Shown piece after piece: positions 45,383 to 57,257 of a stretch of DNA of 64,000 bases. Below the pieces are notes generated by a model. It did no database searches, had not been told where the DNA came from, and saw only the letters and a program-made list of their open reading frames with translations. The DNA is taken from the NCBI GenBank assembly GCA_015143295.1, contig CM026566.1, forward strand, positions 5,939,072-6,003,071. The letters are read 5' to 3'. Source of the stretch: Tetracentron sinense (taxonomy: Eukaryota > Streptophyta > Magnoliopsida > Trochodendrales > Trochodendraceae). The translations under genes and the position numbers were made by a program. Each line of letters opens with the position of its first letter. Position 1 is the first letter of the stretch.

Positions 45383-46735
45383 TTTTCACCTGTTTGCACG
45401 TAAAATAGGGGAAAACAAATGAATTCCATGGAAAATGTTATTTTCACCTGTTTGTTTGTAGGGAAAATATTTTCCATGGAAATCATTTTCTAGAAAAGGA
45501 ACCCTATTTGAGGAAAATGACTTCCTTTTTAAAAATCGGTAAGTCATTTTCCCGAACGATTGGGAAAATCGTCGCGCAAGAGCCGAACTGAGATAGTTCT
45601 CTGGATGATTTCTCTGGATCAACCATTCGCACAGAAAGAATCGATCTGAGATAGTTCTCCATCTCCGTCACCGACCTCATCTCCGTTGCCATCGCCGTCG
45701 CAGTCACCTTCCTCGTCGTCGTCGCCATCGCCATCATCGTTGCCGTCGTCTTCCTCATCGCCTTCTCTCTCTTCTTCTCTCTGGCATTCGATTCAGAGTC
45801 CGATCACAAGATAAAACTAATCATTCACCTTGTTCTACCTTATCTCTAACCCTAATTAGCTCACTTGCTCCGTAGATCTTCTTCTTGATCTGTTTTTTTT
45901 TTTTTTCCTGATTCCATTTTCTTCGGATCTAGTTTTTTCTTTTTTCTGAGGTCGTTACTTTTGTGATGTTTTTGAATTACCCTTCTTGGTGACCAGATTT
46001 GGATTATCTGGAGTTCTTTAATTGTTATTTGAATTGTGCGGATTTGATGATTTGTGGATTGTGATTTTTGTGTGTGTTTGGAGCTCCTGATTTGCGGATT
46101 GTGATTTTTGTGTGTTTGGAGCTCCTGATTGATGCAATTTTTGTAGGCGTTGAGAGGCCATTGTTTAATTGAATCTGCAATTGAGATGGAACTTTGATGA
46201 TCTACGTTCTTTTACAGTTCTTTTACAGTCCTTGAAGATCAATAGTAGTTTTTCTACTGCTACTGTCGTATCCGATTATAGTCATTTCCAACAAGGTTCA
46301 AAAATTCTCTAACGCACCAAAAAAATCAGGCTTTCTCTCTCTCTCATGGTTATGGGCGTAAGGGAGAATTCAAAGGCTTACCTCCACATAATTTTGTGTA
46401 TGCATTCCAATTTCCTCTTGCTTCTTGTAATCAAAAATTTATTTCCCCATCTATGGCTGGTACCAATTCTTTCATTTTTTCAACCAATAAAAGTTTTTTT
46501 TTTTTTCCCCCTCTTGGTTGTGCTCCAACTCTGGATAAATCCATGAAGCTCGAGGGGTATTTGAAAGGTTGCCATAGAGAAATGTTTTTCTTGGACTGCG
46601 ATAATCGCAGCCTATGCCCAACTGGGTCTTGACAAGGAGGCCTTGGAACTATTCTGCCATCTTACTACTACTATATAGCTGTTACAGCAGCCTATGCACC
46701 AAAAAAATTATTTCTAGATCTTCTCTCATGGTTAT
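45383..46735. other. Harbinger left arm
   Basis: Subterminal repeats TTTTCACCTGTTTG at 45383 and about 45442 are followed by a GCC/GTC-rich stretch at 45660-45760 and pyrimidine-rich sequence resembling a plant 5' leader and intron. No coding region is supported; frames here are low complexity. Confidence 0.5.
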
Positions 46736-47383
46736 GATTTTTTTGGTTTGCTTCATCTCCTAGTTAGATTCCTCTTGAGACCCTCTAGCAGAAACCCAGA
46801 AGATTCAGAGAATGTGACTGCTTTCCAAGGGCAGTTACAGCAGCTCTTCCATCTCCATGATGCAGGGGTAGATCAGTCCTTTATAGATACCCTCCCTGTG
46901 TTCCTTTACAAGGCCATTATAGGATTGAAGAACCCATTTGACTGTGCTGTTTGTTTATGTGAATTTGAGGCTGAAGATAAGCTTAGATTGCTCCCCAAAT
47001 GCAGTCATGCCTACCATTTGGAGTGCATAGATACATGGCTTTTGTCTCATTCCACTTGCCCTCTTTGTAGAGGTAGCTTACTTTCTGATTTCTCTCCAAA
47101 CAATACTTGCTCTCCTATAGTTCTTGTTCTTGAATCTGGGAGTGAGAGTTCTAGAGAGATTGTTTCAGACAGAGAGACTGTTCTTGGCACCAATTTAGCT
47201 ACAGGAACGGTTACCCATCTGGGTTTTCATGGAGAAGATGAATTGGGGTCCTCTGGTACCCATGTTTCTCAGAAAAAATGTGAAATTCCGGCGATTGAGG
47301 ATGTCGCTCCGACTAAACCGTGGCAACCCCCCTTTCTATTCTCGTTTTCTCATAACCAAATTGTGGTGGCAACCCCCTTTTAG
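46736..47383 (+). pseudogene. Captured ATL-type RING-H2 E3 ligase fragment
   Basis: ATL proteins are membrane-anchored ubiquitin ligases. This open frame reads GLLHLLVRFLLRPSS, the end of the membrane segment, then QLQQLFHLHDAGVDQSFIDT, then a complete RING-H2 domain: C-x2-C-x15-C-x-H-x2-H-x2-C-x10-C-x2-C starting DCAVCLCEFEAEDKLRLLPK. All eight metal ligands and the conserved Trp are present. The text is closest to the ATL13/ATL46 subgroup as I know it. There is no start ATG at the 5' edge (it would begin inside the membrane helix), and the C-terminus ends in unrelated residues after about 210. It lies wholly inside the Harbinger element, so it is most simply a captured exon piece. Confidence 0.8.
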
Positions 47384-48110
47384 CATGTACAAGGGCATAT
47401 TTATTTAATGAGAGAGAGTGCTAAAAGAAACATCTTTCATAAACATTATAGGAGGTGGCCTCATCTTCCTCTCGAGGCCAGTCCTTTGCTTCTGCTTGTA
47501 ACAGCAAGAGTGCCTCCCATGCTTGGAATTCAAATCAGTAAAAATGATAAATAGTCATAAAAGTGATGGGTGTAAATAAGTCCACACAAACAAATCAGGA
47601 TAACAGAGATGATTTTACAATTGGAGTCTGAGAACTTTGAATTAGGTTTCAAGCAAACCCTTTTTTAACCAAGTCTATTCCAAGATTCAGAATACAAAAA
47701 TCAGACACAAGATTGGAAAGAAAAAGAAATGGGGAATGTGGTTGGAGACCAGACCACTGTCCTTTTCTTAGCTTCCACTTGTAACAGCAGGAGTGCCTCC
47801 CCATTTGGGGTCTAGTAAGACCCACGATAACTTTCCGAAAAGGTAAGTGATAAGTCAATGCCCTTACACCTACAGCAATAACATTTTATCATTGAATGGT
47901 TCTATTTTTTAGTTTACTTTCCAAGAACATGCCCTTACCCATGCTTACTCTTCTATATTTGTTTACTTATTTATCATCCAATAAGGTAGAGGAAATAGTA
48001 GTAGAATTGTGCTTAATTTTATATATGGCTTTCCTTTTGGTTATAAGAACTGACAAAAGAATGGTTCAAAATAAACTACATAACTTACACATTTTTTGAA
48101 ATAATTGTAG
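47384..48110. other. Harbinger spacer between ATL piece and transposase
   Basis: Non-coding. A segment near 47458-47525 recurs loosely at 47753-47822 (CCACTTGTAACAGCAGGAGTG-like), suggesting local duplication. Confidence 0.45.
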
Positions 48111-49510
48111 ATGGATGAAGATAACAACCTCAATACGAGAGTTATCTCTCAAATCATTACAGGTGCTGCTTCTACAGTTATTGCTGCAGGTGTTACAGTT
48201 ATTTTAGTAGTGGACTCTATGTATAACATACCTAAGGAGCCTCGTATCAATAGAGAAAAGGAAAGAGAGGACTATATAAATAGTATAATACATGGCAGTG
48301 ATTCTCATTGCATTGATCAAATACGTATGAGCCCACGAGCTTTTTATAGGCTCTGTGAAGTCCTCAAGAATAAAAATTTACTACGTCCAACAATCAATGT
48401 GTCTATTGAGGAACAAGTGGTAACCTTTTTGCATCTAATTGGTCACAACGTGAGATTGCGGGTTATCGGCTCTCGTTTTCATAGGTCATGCGAGACTATT
48501 CACCGATATTTCAACGTTGTGTTACGAGCGATTATGAAGCTACATAAGGACCTCATTAGACCACCCATATGTTGTACTTCTCCGGAAATATATACAACGT
48601 AACCGAAGATATTGGCCATGGTTCGAGGTAAACATTATGTAGATACCAACTCTTATATGAATGCATTTCTTCAATTATCTTACTTTTAGCTAATTCTTGT
48701 AACCATTAATAGGATTGCTTAGGAGCAATAGATGGAACACATGTTCGTGCATCAGTTCCAATTGCTTTGCAAGCTAGGTTTCGTGGTAGAAAAGAGGGAA
48801 CCACACAAAATGTCTTAGCCGTTGTTTCATTTGATCTTAAGTTCATGTATGTGCTTGCCGGGTGAGAAGGCTCGGCACATGATTCTCGTATATTGGATGA
48901 TGCATTGTCGAGACCTAACGGACTTCGAGTCCCCGAAGGTATTATCTGTATATTGAAATAGTAATGACTATTATTTTGCATGTGCATTATATATGATGAG
49001 ACATTAGTAATGAATATTAATGTTTCTACTATAAATGTAGGTAAATATTTACTAGGTGATGCCGGGTATGGGCTTCGAAATGGATTTATCCCTCCTTATC
49101 GAGGAGTTCGGTACCATTTGAAAGAGTATAGTAACCACTCACCGGAAAATGAGAAGGAGTTATTCAACCTTCGACACTCTTCTTTGCGAACTACTGTTGA
49201 ACGGGCGTTTGGAGTACTAAAAAAGCGTTTTCGAGTACTAGATGCTGAGCCATATTGGAGTTATAAAACTCAAGTTGATATCATTCTTGCGTGTTGTGTT
49301 TTACACAATCATATAATGGGTGTCGATCCAACTGACGACATCACACGTGATGTTGAACGAGAACTGCATTCTGAAACACAAGGAACACAACTTATAAGAA
49401 GGACACAAAGGGAAGAGAGGGAAGAAAATAGAGAATGGGCTATAAAGAGAGATGCCATAGCAAATGCTATGTACAATGACTACATAAATAGGGGAAATAT
49501 GCTACGTTGA
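48111..49510 (+). pseudogene. PIF/Harbinger DDE transposase, broken
   Basis: Cuts and pastes the element as a DDE endonuclease. Three exons fit GT/AG rules: 48111-48627, 48713-48938 and 49041-49510. Exon 1 has the helix-turn-helix-like region (SIEEQVVTFLHLIGHNVRLR). Exon 2 has the first Asp in GAIDGTHVRA, exon 3 the second Asp in LLGDAGYG and the Glu in TTVERAFGVLKKRF. The extra base near 48598 creates a TAA before NRRYWPWFE can be read. A TGA at 48863-48865 sits where the family has Trp. With two lesions it is probably dead, though the rest is well kept. The unusual N-terminus has a hydrophobic run (AASTVIAAGVTVILVV). Confidence 0.88.
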
Positions 49511-51211
49511 TTACTTGTTTTTTTTGTTATGTTAAACTTTGTTTTGTGTAGAGACAAACATATGCTAGTTGTGTTACAAATTGAATTTCAGTTCATTAAG
49601 CCTTACAAGGATTATAATGCTAATGTTTAACTTCCTTTGTGATACCCTACATGTTAGCTCTGAATCCTTTGAGGAAGCAATTTTGATATCTTTTTGTCTT
49701 ATGAAGAGTGAAGGAGATACTTGATAGGCATAGTCTGCAGCATATGTAATGTCCTATTCATACTAGATATCCTCTTTTTTGATCTGTTACTAGAGACCCT
49801 TTTCGATAATATAGCGATTACAGTAGGCTTACCATTGGTTTTTCTTGAATTAGCATATGTAAATTGTATCATTTCACATGGAAGATCTCTACATGTTACC
49901 GACTTCGTGTAAGGACGGCGTAATTTATGCTACCCCCAAATTGAATTTATGCTACTCCCAAATTGAAAGAGACTGGATTGTTATTATTAGATAAGAAAAT
50001 TAGAGTTTTAGCTGCTCTTATTAGAATCTGATTGCATGTCTGCCTTGTTGCATTGAAAGAGCTGTATGCTGCTGAATGTGCGATTTGAAATGATTTAGCT
50101 GGGCCAAGTTTTTGTTCTTACATTCCATAATCACTACTTGTCCTTGAAAAAAAAATAGGAAATGGTAAACTTATTAATGAATCATTACCCACCCTCTGTC
50201 AAAGAACACCTTCCTGTATTTCTATTTGAATTAACAGCTGATGCCTTGGGCTGGGTGCTCCAGTTGTCACTGGGCTGGGTGCTGGGCTGGATGTTGGGCT
50301 CAGTAATCTGCAAATGAATGCTTCCTTCCCTTTTTACCCGACGGGCCATATTGCAGGATTTTCACTAGCTACTTGAATAGTTTCAGATTACTCAGCACTT
50401 GTCAAAGTGGCTGCCGCTTGAATTGTGGTCTGAATTTTTAGAAAACACGGAACTCTGGGCCTGAAATTGTTACTGTGCTGAGTTGTGTAGAAGAGAGAGT
50501 ATCTATCTGGTTTAAGTGATGATAAACAGGAAGATGAGCTTAGGGATCACGTTTATGGTGTAGAATGAAGAGGAAGAGTAGCGTTAAGTTGCTTCTCTAG
50601 CCTTGTGTACTAACATACACCATTACAAAGCCTCCCTCTACTTCTTCTTCTTCATAGCTAATAATGAATCCCACAATCAGCTTCTAACTTTCTGTCAATT
50701 TTATCCTCTACTATATCATCACAAGATTCCCCGTAGTTGGGGGAGCCTCCCTCTACTTTGAAGATCAGATTCCTCAGAAAGGTATGAAATATGGTGACTC
50801 TGAGCTGATCTTTTGTTATTTTTTCCTTTTTGTTTTCAATAAATGCAAGGATAATAGAATCAAATCAAAGAAAAAAAAAAGGGTTTTTGGGTTTTTGTTT
50901 CAATGTTTCTTATTTCCACTCTCCTTTAACTTGGAAGAAATTGGTGGCACGCCCTCTCTCTGTAATGGATATGGGTTTGTTTATTAGATTATTGAGAAGA
51001 ATGTAGATGGGTATTATCCGAAAAACATACGTGCTTTGAAAATTAAGAGTATTTTGTGATCTGCTTGTTTGGAAATTGTTTTGTTTCATTTAGAATACTG
51101 TTTCATTTAAAATACTGAAATATGGATGGGTTCTGCTGTAACTAGTCTTAATACTCCATCACCATGCTTGATTTTATCTACTGGTGTTTTTACTTTGATG
51201 TGTTTCCCACT
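49511..51211. other. Harbinger interior, no gene seen
   Basis: 1.7 kb downstream of the transposase, with A/T-rich sequence and GGGCTGGGTGCT repeats near 50250-50295. No supported coding region. Confidence 0.55.
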
Positions 51212-51782
51212 TCATTGATATCTTCCATTTTGGGCATGCAAGAATTTTTTCAAAGTATAGTTTTGATTGTGCCCTTGTGAGAAAATCTCAGAAACAAATA
51301 CACTCTCTTCGTAGCTTACTTGATCAGAAGGTTCTACTTTCAACACGTTCTCTTCATCATGTTGTTCCTGTTTAACAGTATCCTTGACAGTGGCAGATGG
51401 ATCTTTTCCAGCTGATGCATTACTAGGAGCGGAACTTTTCCCCTCCTGTAGTAACTTGTCAGCTACATTGGTTTTCCTTCTCATATTAGTAACCTCTTTT
51501 TATATGACCGCACATTGGTTTTCCTGCACAACAGAATTACGCTTTAGATCTATTCATCCAAAATAGCTATTAAATAATGTCCACTAGCAAGAGTGTTCCC
51601 CAAGGAGGAACCCCTTTTGACTGATAATAATTTTTTTTAAAAGTAAAGCTTGAATCATCTTCAATAACAACATATTCAGGCAAGTTGCTATAAGTTTTAT
51701 TACTTGGTGCAACCTTTGAGAGTTTTAATTTCAGTAAATGCGACCCAAGTGATGATCGATGATCAATCTTCCAAATAGTCAA
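51212..51782 (-). pseudogene. Unrecognised minus-strand frames in Harbinger
   Basis: Two open frames: 51212-51484 (90 residues, Lys/Ser/Glu-rich, contains KQEQHDEENVLKVEPSDQ) and 51570-51782 (70 residues, contains LPEYVVIEDDSSFTFKK). They share the strand of the cyclin piece just beyond, and could be further captured exons or the divergent end of the same capture. I do not recognise either and give no function. Confidence 0.35.
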
Positions 51783-51952
51783 ATAGTTCTATGGAGGATT
51801 GGTCTTCTTGAAGTGAGGGTTGAAGACAGCCAACGATGCCCACATATTGTACATATGATTGAAGCTGAGAGACTAATGGCCAGTGCTTTTGAGCCAATAA
51901 GACACGTTCTTGAATTCAGGCATACCATTTGATCTAGATTCCATGACCAGTG

Positions 51953-52147
51953 ATAGCAAACTTCCAATCTTTCCTTGCTGATTTTCAGGATATCCAAGAG
52001 CTCTTTCTTGTAGTAACCAGGCGCTGCACTGGAATCCAGCTGATCAATCACATGAAGTGTTATGGCAGCAGCAAAAACGGATGGACGATAGTGTACAAAT
52101 CTTGAATCAGCAACGACAGCGAGAAGAAGGCGCTCAAAAACCAGTAA
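51953..52147 (-). pseudogene. Captured D-type cyclin fragment, antisense
   Basis: On the minus strand this reads ERLLLAVVADSRFVHYRPS, then FAAAITLHVIDQLD and ELLDILKISKERLEVCY. That is the C-terminal cyclin fold of plant D-type cyclins, partners of CDKs at the G1/S step. Only about 65 residues remain, without the LxCxE motif or the N-terminal cyclin box, and both edges pass into unrelated sequence. It lies in reverse orientation to the transposase and Myb genes inside the Harbinger element, so it was probably picked up from a host gene. Confidence 0.7.
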
Positions 52148-52407
52148 GAACCTGATGCATTACCATGAGCATGACTCATTATAAATATTCTGGAATTACT
52201 TATACCTTGTGTAAGAAGTGCCTACTTCGACAATTGCTACAAAGGCTTTTGCAACTTCCATCCATTAATTGCTTATACCTTGCTTATACCTTGTATATGT
52301 AATTTTATATAAACACTTATCCATTATGATGAGATGAAATGCATTTTTTGATTCAATGATTTTATTTAGGATATATTTTACCTCATTTGATTTTATTTCC
52401 TACAGAA

Positions 52408-53397
52408 ATGGAATCATCAAAAAATCAAGTTGGTGACAAAAGAAAAGAGGGAACAAAAAAGCAATTCAGGTGGACAAAAACTATGGATCGTTTATGCCTG
52501 GAAATTCTAGCAGAAGAGGCAAAAATAGGGAATAAGATCGACAAAACATTCAAGAAGAGTTCTTTCACCCGAGTAGCGAAAGAAGTTAGTGATAAGTTCA
52601 ATGTGTCTTGTGGCGTCGGACATGTGGAAAATCACCTTAGAACTACTCGAAACACATGGCGGATTATTCAAGAGGTTCGTAAGGGTAGTGGATTTGGATG
52701 GGATGATAATCTTAAGATGATCACAGCTAGTTCTGTTGTGTACAATGACTACATTAAGGTATGTTATAATATTTCCAAATTTTATATTTAAAATATTATA
52801 ATATGAACTTAACACTTTGTGATTGTAAATCAGGCACATCCTAACAATGATCAATACCTAAACAAGAGAATTGAAATGTACGAGGAAATAGCTCTTGTAG
52901 TCGGTGAGGATCAAGCGAAGGGGGATTTTGCCAAATCATATGCCGATGTAGATACAGAATCATCTATTCCTCCTTTTGATATGAATGAAGTGATGGACGA
53001 TTGTATTGGTCTTAAAGGGATGGAAGAGCGGACACATACCGAAAAGCAACAAGTTTCATCGAATAGTACATCATCCAATGTACGACGGCATGGAAAAAGG
53101 CTTCGTCGAAGTGAAGAGATGGAAAATAAAATAGAAATGATGGCGCAACAAATTGGAGAGATGGCTGCTGCAATCAGGGAAATGAATCAAGATAATTTTC
53201 CTAAAGAACTCTTTAAAGAAGTAATGAAAACAGAAGGCTTTGATTCTTCATTACTTATTTCAGCCTTTGATTACTTGTTAGAGCGCCGGGTGATTGGAAA
53301 TGGATTTTTAGCCAAGAGTGAAGAGTTTCGCAAGCAATGGATGCTCAAATTTCAGTCTCAGAGGGAGGGTTTTTCTAGTGGTGATTGTTTGTTTTGA
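52408..53397 (+). CDS. Harbinger Myb/SANT-like protein
   Basis: The second gene of PIF/Harbinger elements, needed with the transposase and thought to bind DNA and help its nuclear entry. Exon 1 is 52408-52758 and exon 2 is 52834-53397, with a 75-bp GT...AG intron in phase 0. The start is ATG with ESSKNQVGDKRKE. A Myb/SANT-like region lies at residues 15-110 (FRWTKTMDRLCLEILAEEA, WRIIQEVRKGSGFGWDD), with the spaced Trp residues typical of this family. The middle is acidic and Ser-rich, followed by a basic patch RRHGKRLRRSEEME and a helical C-terminus. The whole frame is open, about 304 residues, in contrast to the transposase. A host trihelix protein is less likely because of the setting inside the element. 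Confidence 0.85.
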
Positions 53398-53881
53398 ATA
53401 TGTTAATAGTGGCATGAATTGTTTTGATGATATTCTTTTTAGGGGTTGAACATGTTTAATATAGTTTTTTTACTTTTAGGATGATACAAAAACTTTTTAT
53501 GGTATGTTTTGTTATTGGTGAATATAGTGGGTAGGTACGATTTGAATATGTTAATTTTGGACAATATATATCGAAATTGATGGATGATAATTGATATATG
53601 GTTTGAGATATGTTTATAGGTTAATATGGATTTTGAGACAGGTTTGTGGGTTTATTGAATTAAGAAATTTATTATGCAATTATTAGGAAGTATATTTTCT
53701 CATTGATGAATTTTCCTCCCAAACAAACACTGGAAAGTAAAATGGAGTCATTTTCCACCCAATTTTCAATATGGCAACCAAACAGCACAAACAAGCTGGA
53801 AAACGATTGTTTTCTTGTAAAACATTTTCTGTGTAAATGATTTTACGCCGTAAAATATTTTACGTGCAAACAAACGGAGCA
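53398..53881. other. Harbinger right arm
   Basis: Ends with GTAAAA/TTTTAC-rich subterminal repeats and the inverted terminal sequence. Non-coding. Confidence 0.6.
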
Positions 53882-53884
53882 TTA

Positions 53885-55008
53885 ATGTAAAAAATGGGTG
53901 GAAATTTTGTATTTATGAAGAAATATCTCTTTACAAAACTACTACTTTCTCTATTCATAATTACAAAATTACCACAATCTATAGTGGTAAAATAATCTCT
54001 TTAGAAAGTGCACTTTATTCATAATTATAAAATTACAACAATATATCCATTAAAAAGGAGTTCAAAACTCCGCCTGGTACAATTTTTTTTTTGTTGCGTA
54101 ATTGTCTTATACATCTGTGTTTTGCCAACACTCTATTCAATTAGAGAGTGCATTAAATAATAGTATAAGCTACTATTATCCCACTTGTTTTTGCCCTTTA
54201 GGGGGAGTGCAAGACTCTCCTTCAAATGCACTCTGGCACTCCTTTTTGGGGAAGAGCAAATTAACCCTTGGTTAAATTTTTTAAATTATAGTTTCTAAAA
54301 ACAAAGGGTAGATGGGTAAACTCTAGGGGTTAGTGAACCTTAATCACAGTTAAAGGAAGTTTAAATGGGGACACATGGCATGAAAAAGAAACCCAAGATG
54401 CCCTTCATTGCCTCACCTACCGAGGAGGTGAATATTTTCCTTTGGGGAAATGAGGATAGTGCTTTATGAAACTGAAATTAGAAAAAGGCCTTTTCTTTTT
54501 ATTTAGTAAGCGCAAAAACATTTGTTTTTTGGTGAGAGACGCTTTGTAGGCAGCAACCCTGGTTAGTAGATTAGTATCTATTCTAAGTCATGGGAGCCTA
54601 CATCACTACATCAATTTATGGAAATTACTCATGCCGAGTCGGATCAAAGTTCTAAATCCTACAACTTTAGTGAAATTTTGAAAGTTTGTTCAAGAAAATT
54701 TAATTATTGAAATATATCTATCAAATATTCTCTAGAAATCTTCCAATATGTTGAAATAAATTAATATTTAATTTTTTCTTTTTAATTAATTTTTTTGCAA
54801 ATATATCAAGACTCTTAATTCTTAATAAATAGATTTTTATATTTTTAATAAGTTACTTAGATAGTTCTTCTAGTTTACATAAGTTACCAGAAGAGGGTTT
54901 TTTTAATATTTAAACAGTCCAAATTCCAAAGAATTAGTTTTTTTTAGTTTAAATGTATTACTTAAATAGCTTTACTAAATTTTCTAGTTTAACAAGGTTT
55001 TCGGATGA
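53885..55008 (+). other. Intron 2 of copy C, continued
   Basis: Parallel to 22258-23374 in A. Non-coding. Confidence 0.75.
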
Positions 55009-55025
55009 CACACCTGGGAATAGCC
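55009..55025 (+). mobile_element. First 17 bp of SINE, cut by copia element
   Basis: CACACCTGGGAATAGCC, preceded by GTTTTCGGATGA exactly as in A and B. The copia LTR begins at the next base. The remainder should follow the copia element outside the window. Confidence 0.78.
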
Positions 55026-57243
55026 TGTTAGACATGATGCCTAGAAAAGTTATTAAGATGATAAAATTCTTATTAATTAGATTAATAGAGACATCTTCTT
55101 TATCTATTGTGTGTTCATTATGGATAATTGACCATGATCATGAGATGATCTATACGATATGAGATATTGATAAAGGTCCATAGGATATATTGTAGGAAAG
55201 CTATGTAATGGGACTATCACAAGCAGATATAATTTTTCAGTTCCTTAAATATTATATAGTAACAGCTGTGGGTGAAGCTGAGCACTTCAGTTATATGGTT
55301 GCCACAATGCTAAGATGTTCTCAATGGTTGATATATAGTTTTATCTCAAACTATTGTTGTAAAGACTACACATCAACATATGGGTGCTTAAATGTATACT
55401 AACTGATTGCATGTAATGAGAGACCTCTTGCATAAACATACTATCAGATAGTTGGTCTCTCATTCACATTGAACAGTTTCAATGATCTTTAGATCTGATG
55501 AGTTCATTTATAACTGAGTAGTAATCTGACTGTTTTGATTCCACCAAAGTACTCTCTACCTTAAGGACTACGATACGGTGATAGTTAGATAGTCAGAAAG
55601 TTGTTCGAGTCATGATAAATTTCAAACAATAAATCGATACTCATTAAATTGAGAGATTATCCAAGTTCTGGGTAAGACAGTCGATTAAGCTTAAATCCAG
55701 TCCAGGTGATTTTGAAATCAAAAAACTTTGAAATATATTTTATTTAAAATATATTATATATAATAAAAGTTTTTCTCAAAATCTTTTACATGAGAAAAAG
55801 TTTCTCGTGGCTTAATTAAATGTCTTGGAAACCCGGATGATATGCAATATGCTATGAGTTAGATAGTATAAATAATCTCAAAGGCCCATTAGGGATAATG
55901 TTATTGGAATGATCAATTGAATTAAAAAGTTCATATGGTGGGATCCTTAATGGTTAATGTCTTACACTGGGATTCAATTGCAATATGGATATCTCACGTC
56001 ACTTGCAATTCGAATGTCATTCATATTTAGGGTCAATGGGATAACATTGGGTAAGCCAGAGTTAGAATATCCTAGATCAATCTGTGGAGATGCTCACATA
56101 AGAAATACAAGCTCAATAATAGATTAAATGTTAATATATAATTTAAGTGATTAAATATTAATCTATAATTTAAGTGATTAAATGTTAATCATTAATAAAA
56201 TAGATTAAAAGTTAATCTATTGTTTAGATTAAAAGTTAATCTAAATTAAAGGATATTAATAATGATTATTTAATTAACATAAAATAAGAGGAAATGGGTT
56301 TGACTCGTATACATTAAACCAATAAAGTATGGACCTTAAAAGTGGGCCCAAGCCCATGAAATAAATCCCTAGGGTGGGGCGACCACTTAGACTTTCCTAA
56401 TTGGATTAGGATTTGGTTAGTTGAATAATTATTGTATAATAACTCCATATTTTATGAGATTAGATTCTAATACTTGGAATGCAAGAAAGAAGGAGATGTA
56501 ATTAGAAGTTTATCAAAACTTGGAGGCCAAGCTCTCCAAGGGCTCACGGCCCCCTATAGCTCAAGCCCACCCCTTTTAGGGGTTTCCTAATTTGATTAGG
56601 ATCGTAATTGTTAGGAGTTTTTTGGGATTCCTAGAATCTAGGAATTAGTTACACCCCTTTAATTATGTACTCCTTTTAAGAAAAGGAAACCTAAATTAAA
56701 AAGTTTGTTTTAATTAATGATAAGAGTTATCATTATTTAGTAACGCTCTTTAAGGGATGTTTTCTAATTGGATTAGGATTTGAAAAATTTCTTAATCTAT
56801 AAATAGCCAACATCCTAAACCGTAGGAGAATAATGATTCATTATTCTCTCTCTCTCCAAAAAACGTGAGCTAAGGGAGATTTCTCTCCCCCTCCAATTTC
56901 GTGAGCGGATTTTCCAAGTTTGAAGTTTAGGGTTTTAAACCCTAAGGGTTTTGTGAGATAGAAAGTCTACTCCAATATTTTTCTTCTTCTCTTTCTTTCT
57001 TCTAGACCAAGTAAAGATTCAAAAGCTTTGCGGGGATAGCGAAGAAAAAGGATCAAGCCTTGAGTATTTCTTCGAGAAATCTCTACAAAGAGTTCTGACT
57101 GTTCGAGTTGTTTTTGCTTCACCGGTGAACATCATTCACCGAGGTAATTCTCTAAACATGTAGTTAGTATTATTTGCTTTCTATGGTGTAAAGATGCTCG
57201 GACTCCAGTTTTCCACATAAATTTTTTATCTGGATTCCTTTCA
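55026..57243 (+). repeat. 5' LTR of copia element
   Basis: 2218 bp from TGTTAGACATGATGCC to TTTCA, unusually long for copia. It contains a CTATAAATAG TATA-like box at about 56800-56809, followed by a C/T-rich region that would be the transcript leader. Confidence 0.9.
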
Positions 57244-57245
57244 AG

Positions 57246-57257
57246 TGGTATCAGAGC
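57246..57257 (+). other. Primer-binding site, Met-tRNA type
   Basis: TGGTATCAGAGC, two bases after the LTR end. Confidence 0.92.

Larger units (their letters stand above)
45383..53881 (+). mobile_element. PIF/Harbinger element with captured gene fragments
   Basis: 8499 bp inserted in intron 2 of copy C. TTA at 45380-45382 and 53882-53884 is the 3-bp duplication typical of the superfamily. Units A and B show the uninterrupted TTTTAATGTAAAA site. The ends share TGTTTGCACGTAAAATA in inverted orientation and further GTAAAA-rich subterminal matches. Inside, left to right: an ATL RING-H2 fragment, a broken DDE transposase, a cyclin-D fragment on the minus strand, and an intact Myb-like gene. It is larger than most Harbinger elements, apparently because of the added host DNA. 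Confidence 0.85.
43015..55025 (+). repeat. Segmental duplication unit C (ankyrin locus), interrupted
   Basis: Matches units A and B from about 43195 through exon 2 and, after the Harbinger element, through intron 2 to 55025, where a copia element cuts it. Exon 3 is not in the window and could lie beyond the copia element. Compared with B, about 60 bp just before the start codon is missing between two GTGAA words. Confidence 0.82.

Noticed and set aside
45504..45758. Met/Thr/Ala-rich minus-strand frame in the Harbinger left arm
   Set aside because: It comes from GCC/GTC triplet-rich DNA; no start context or domain.
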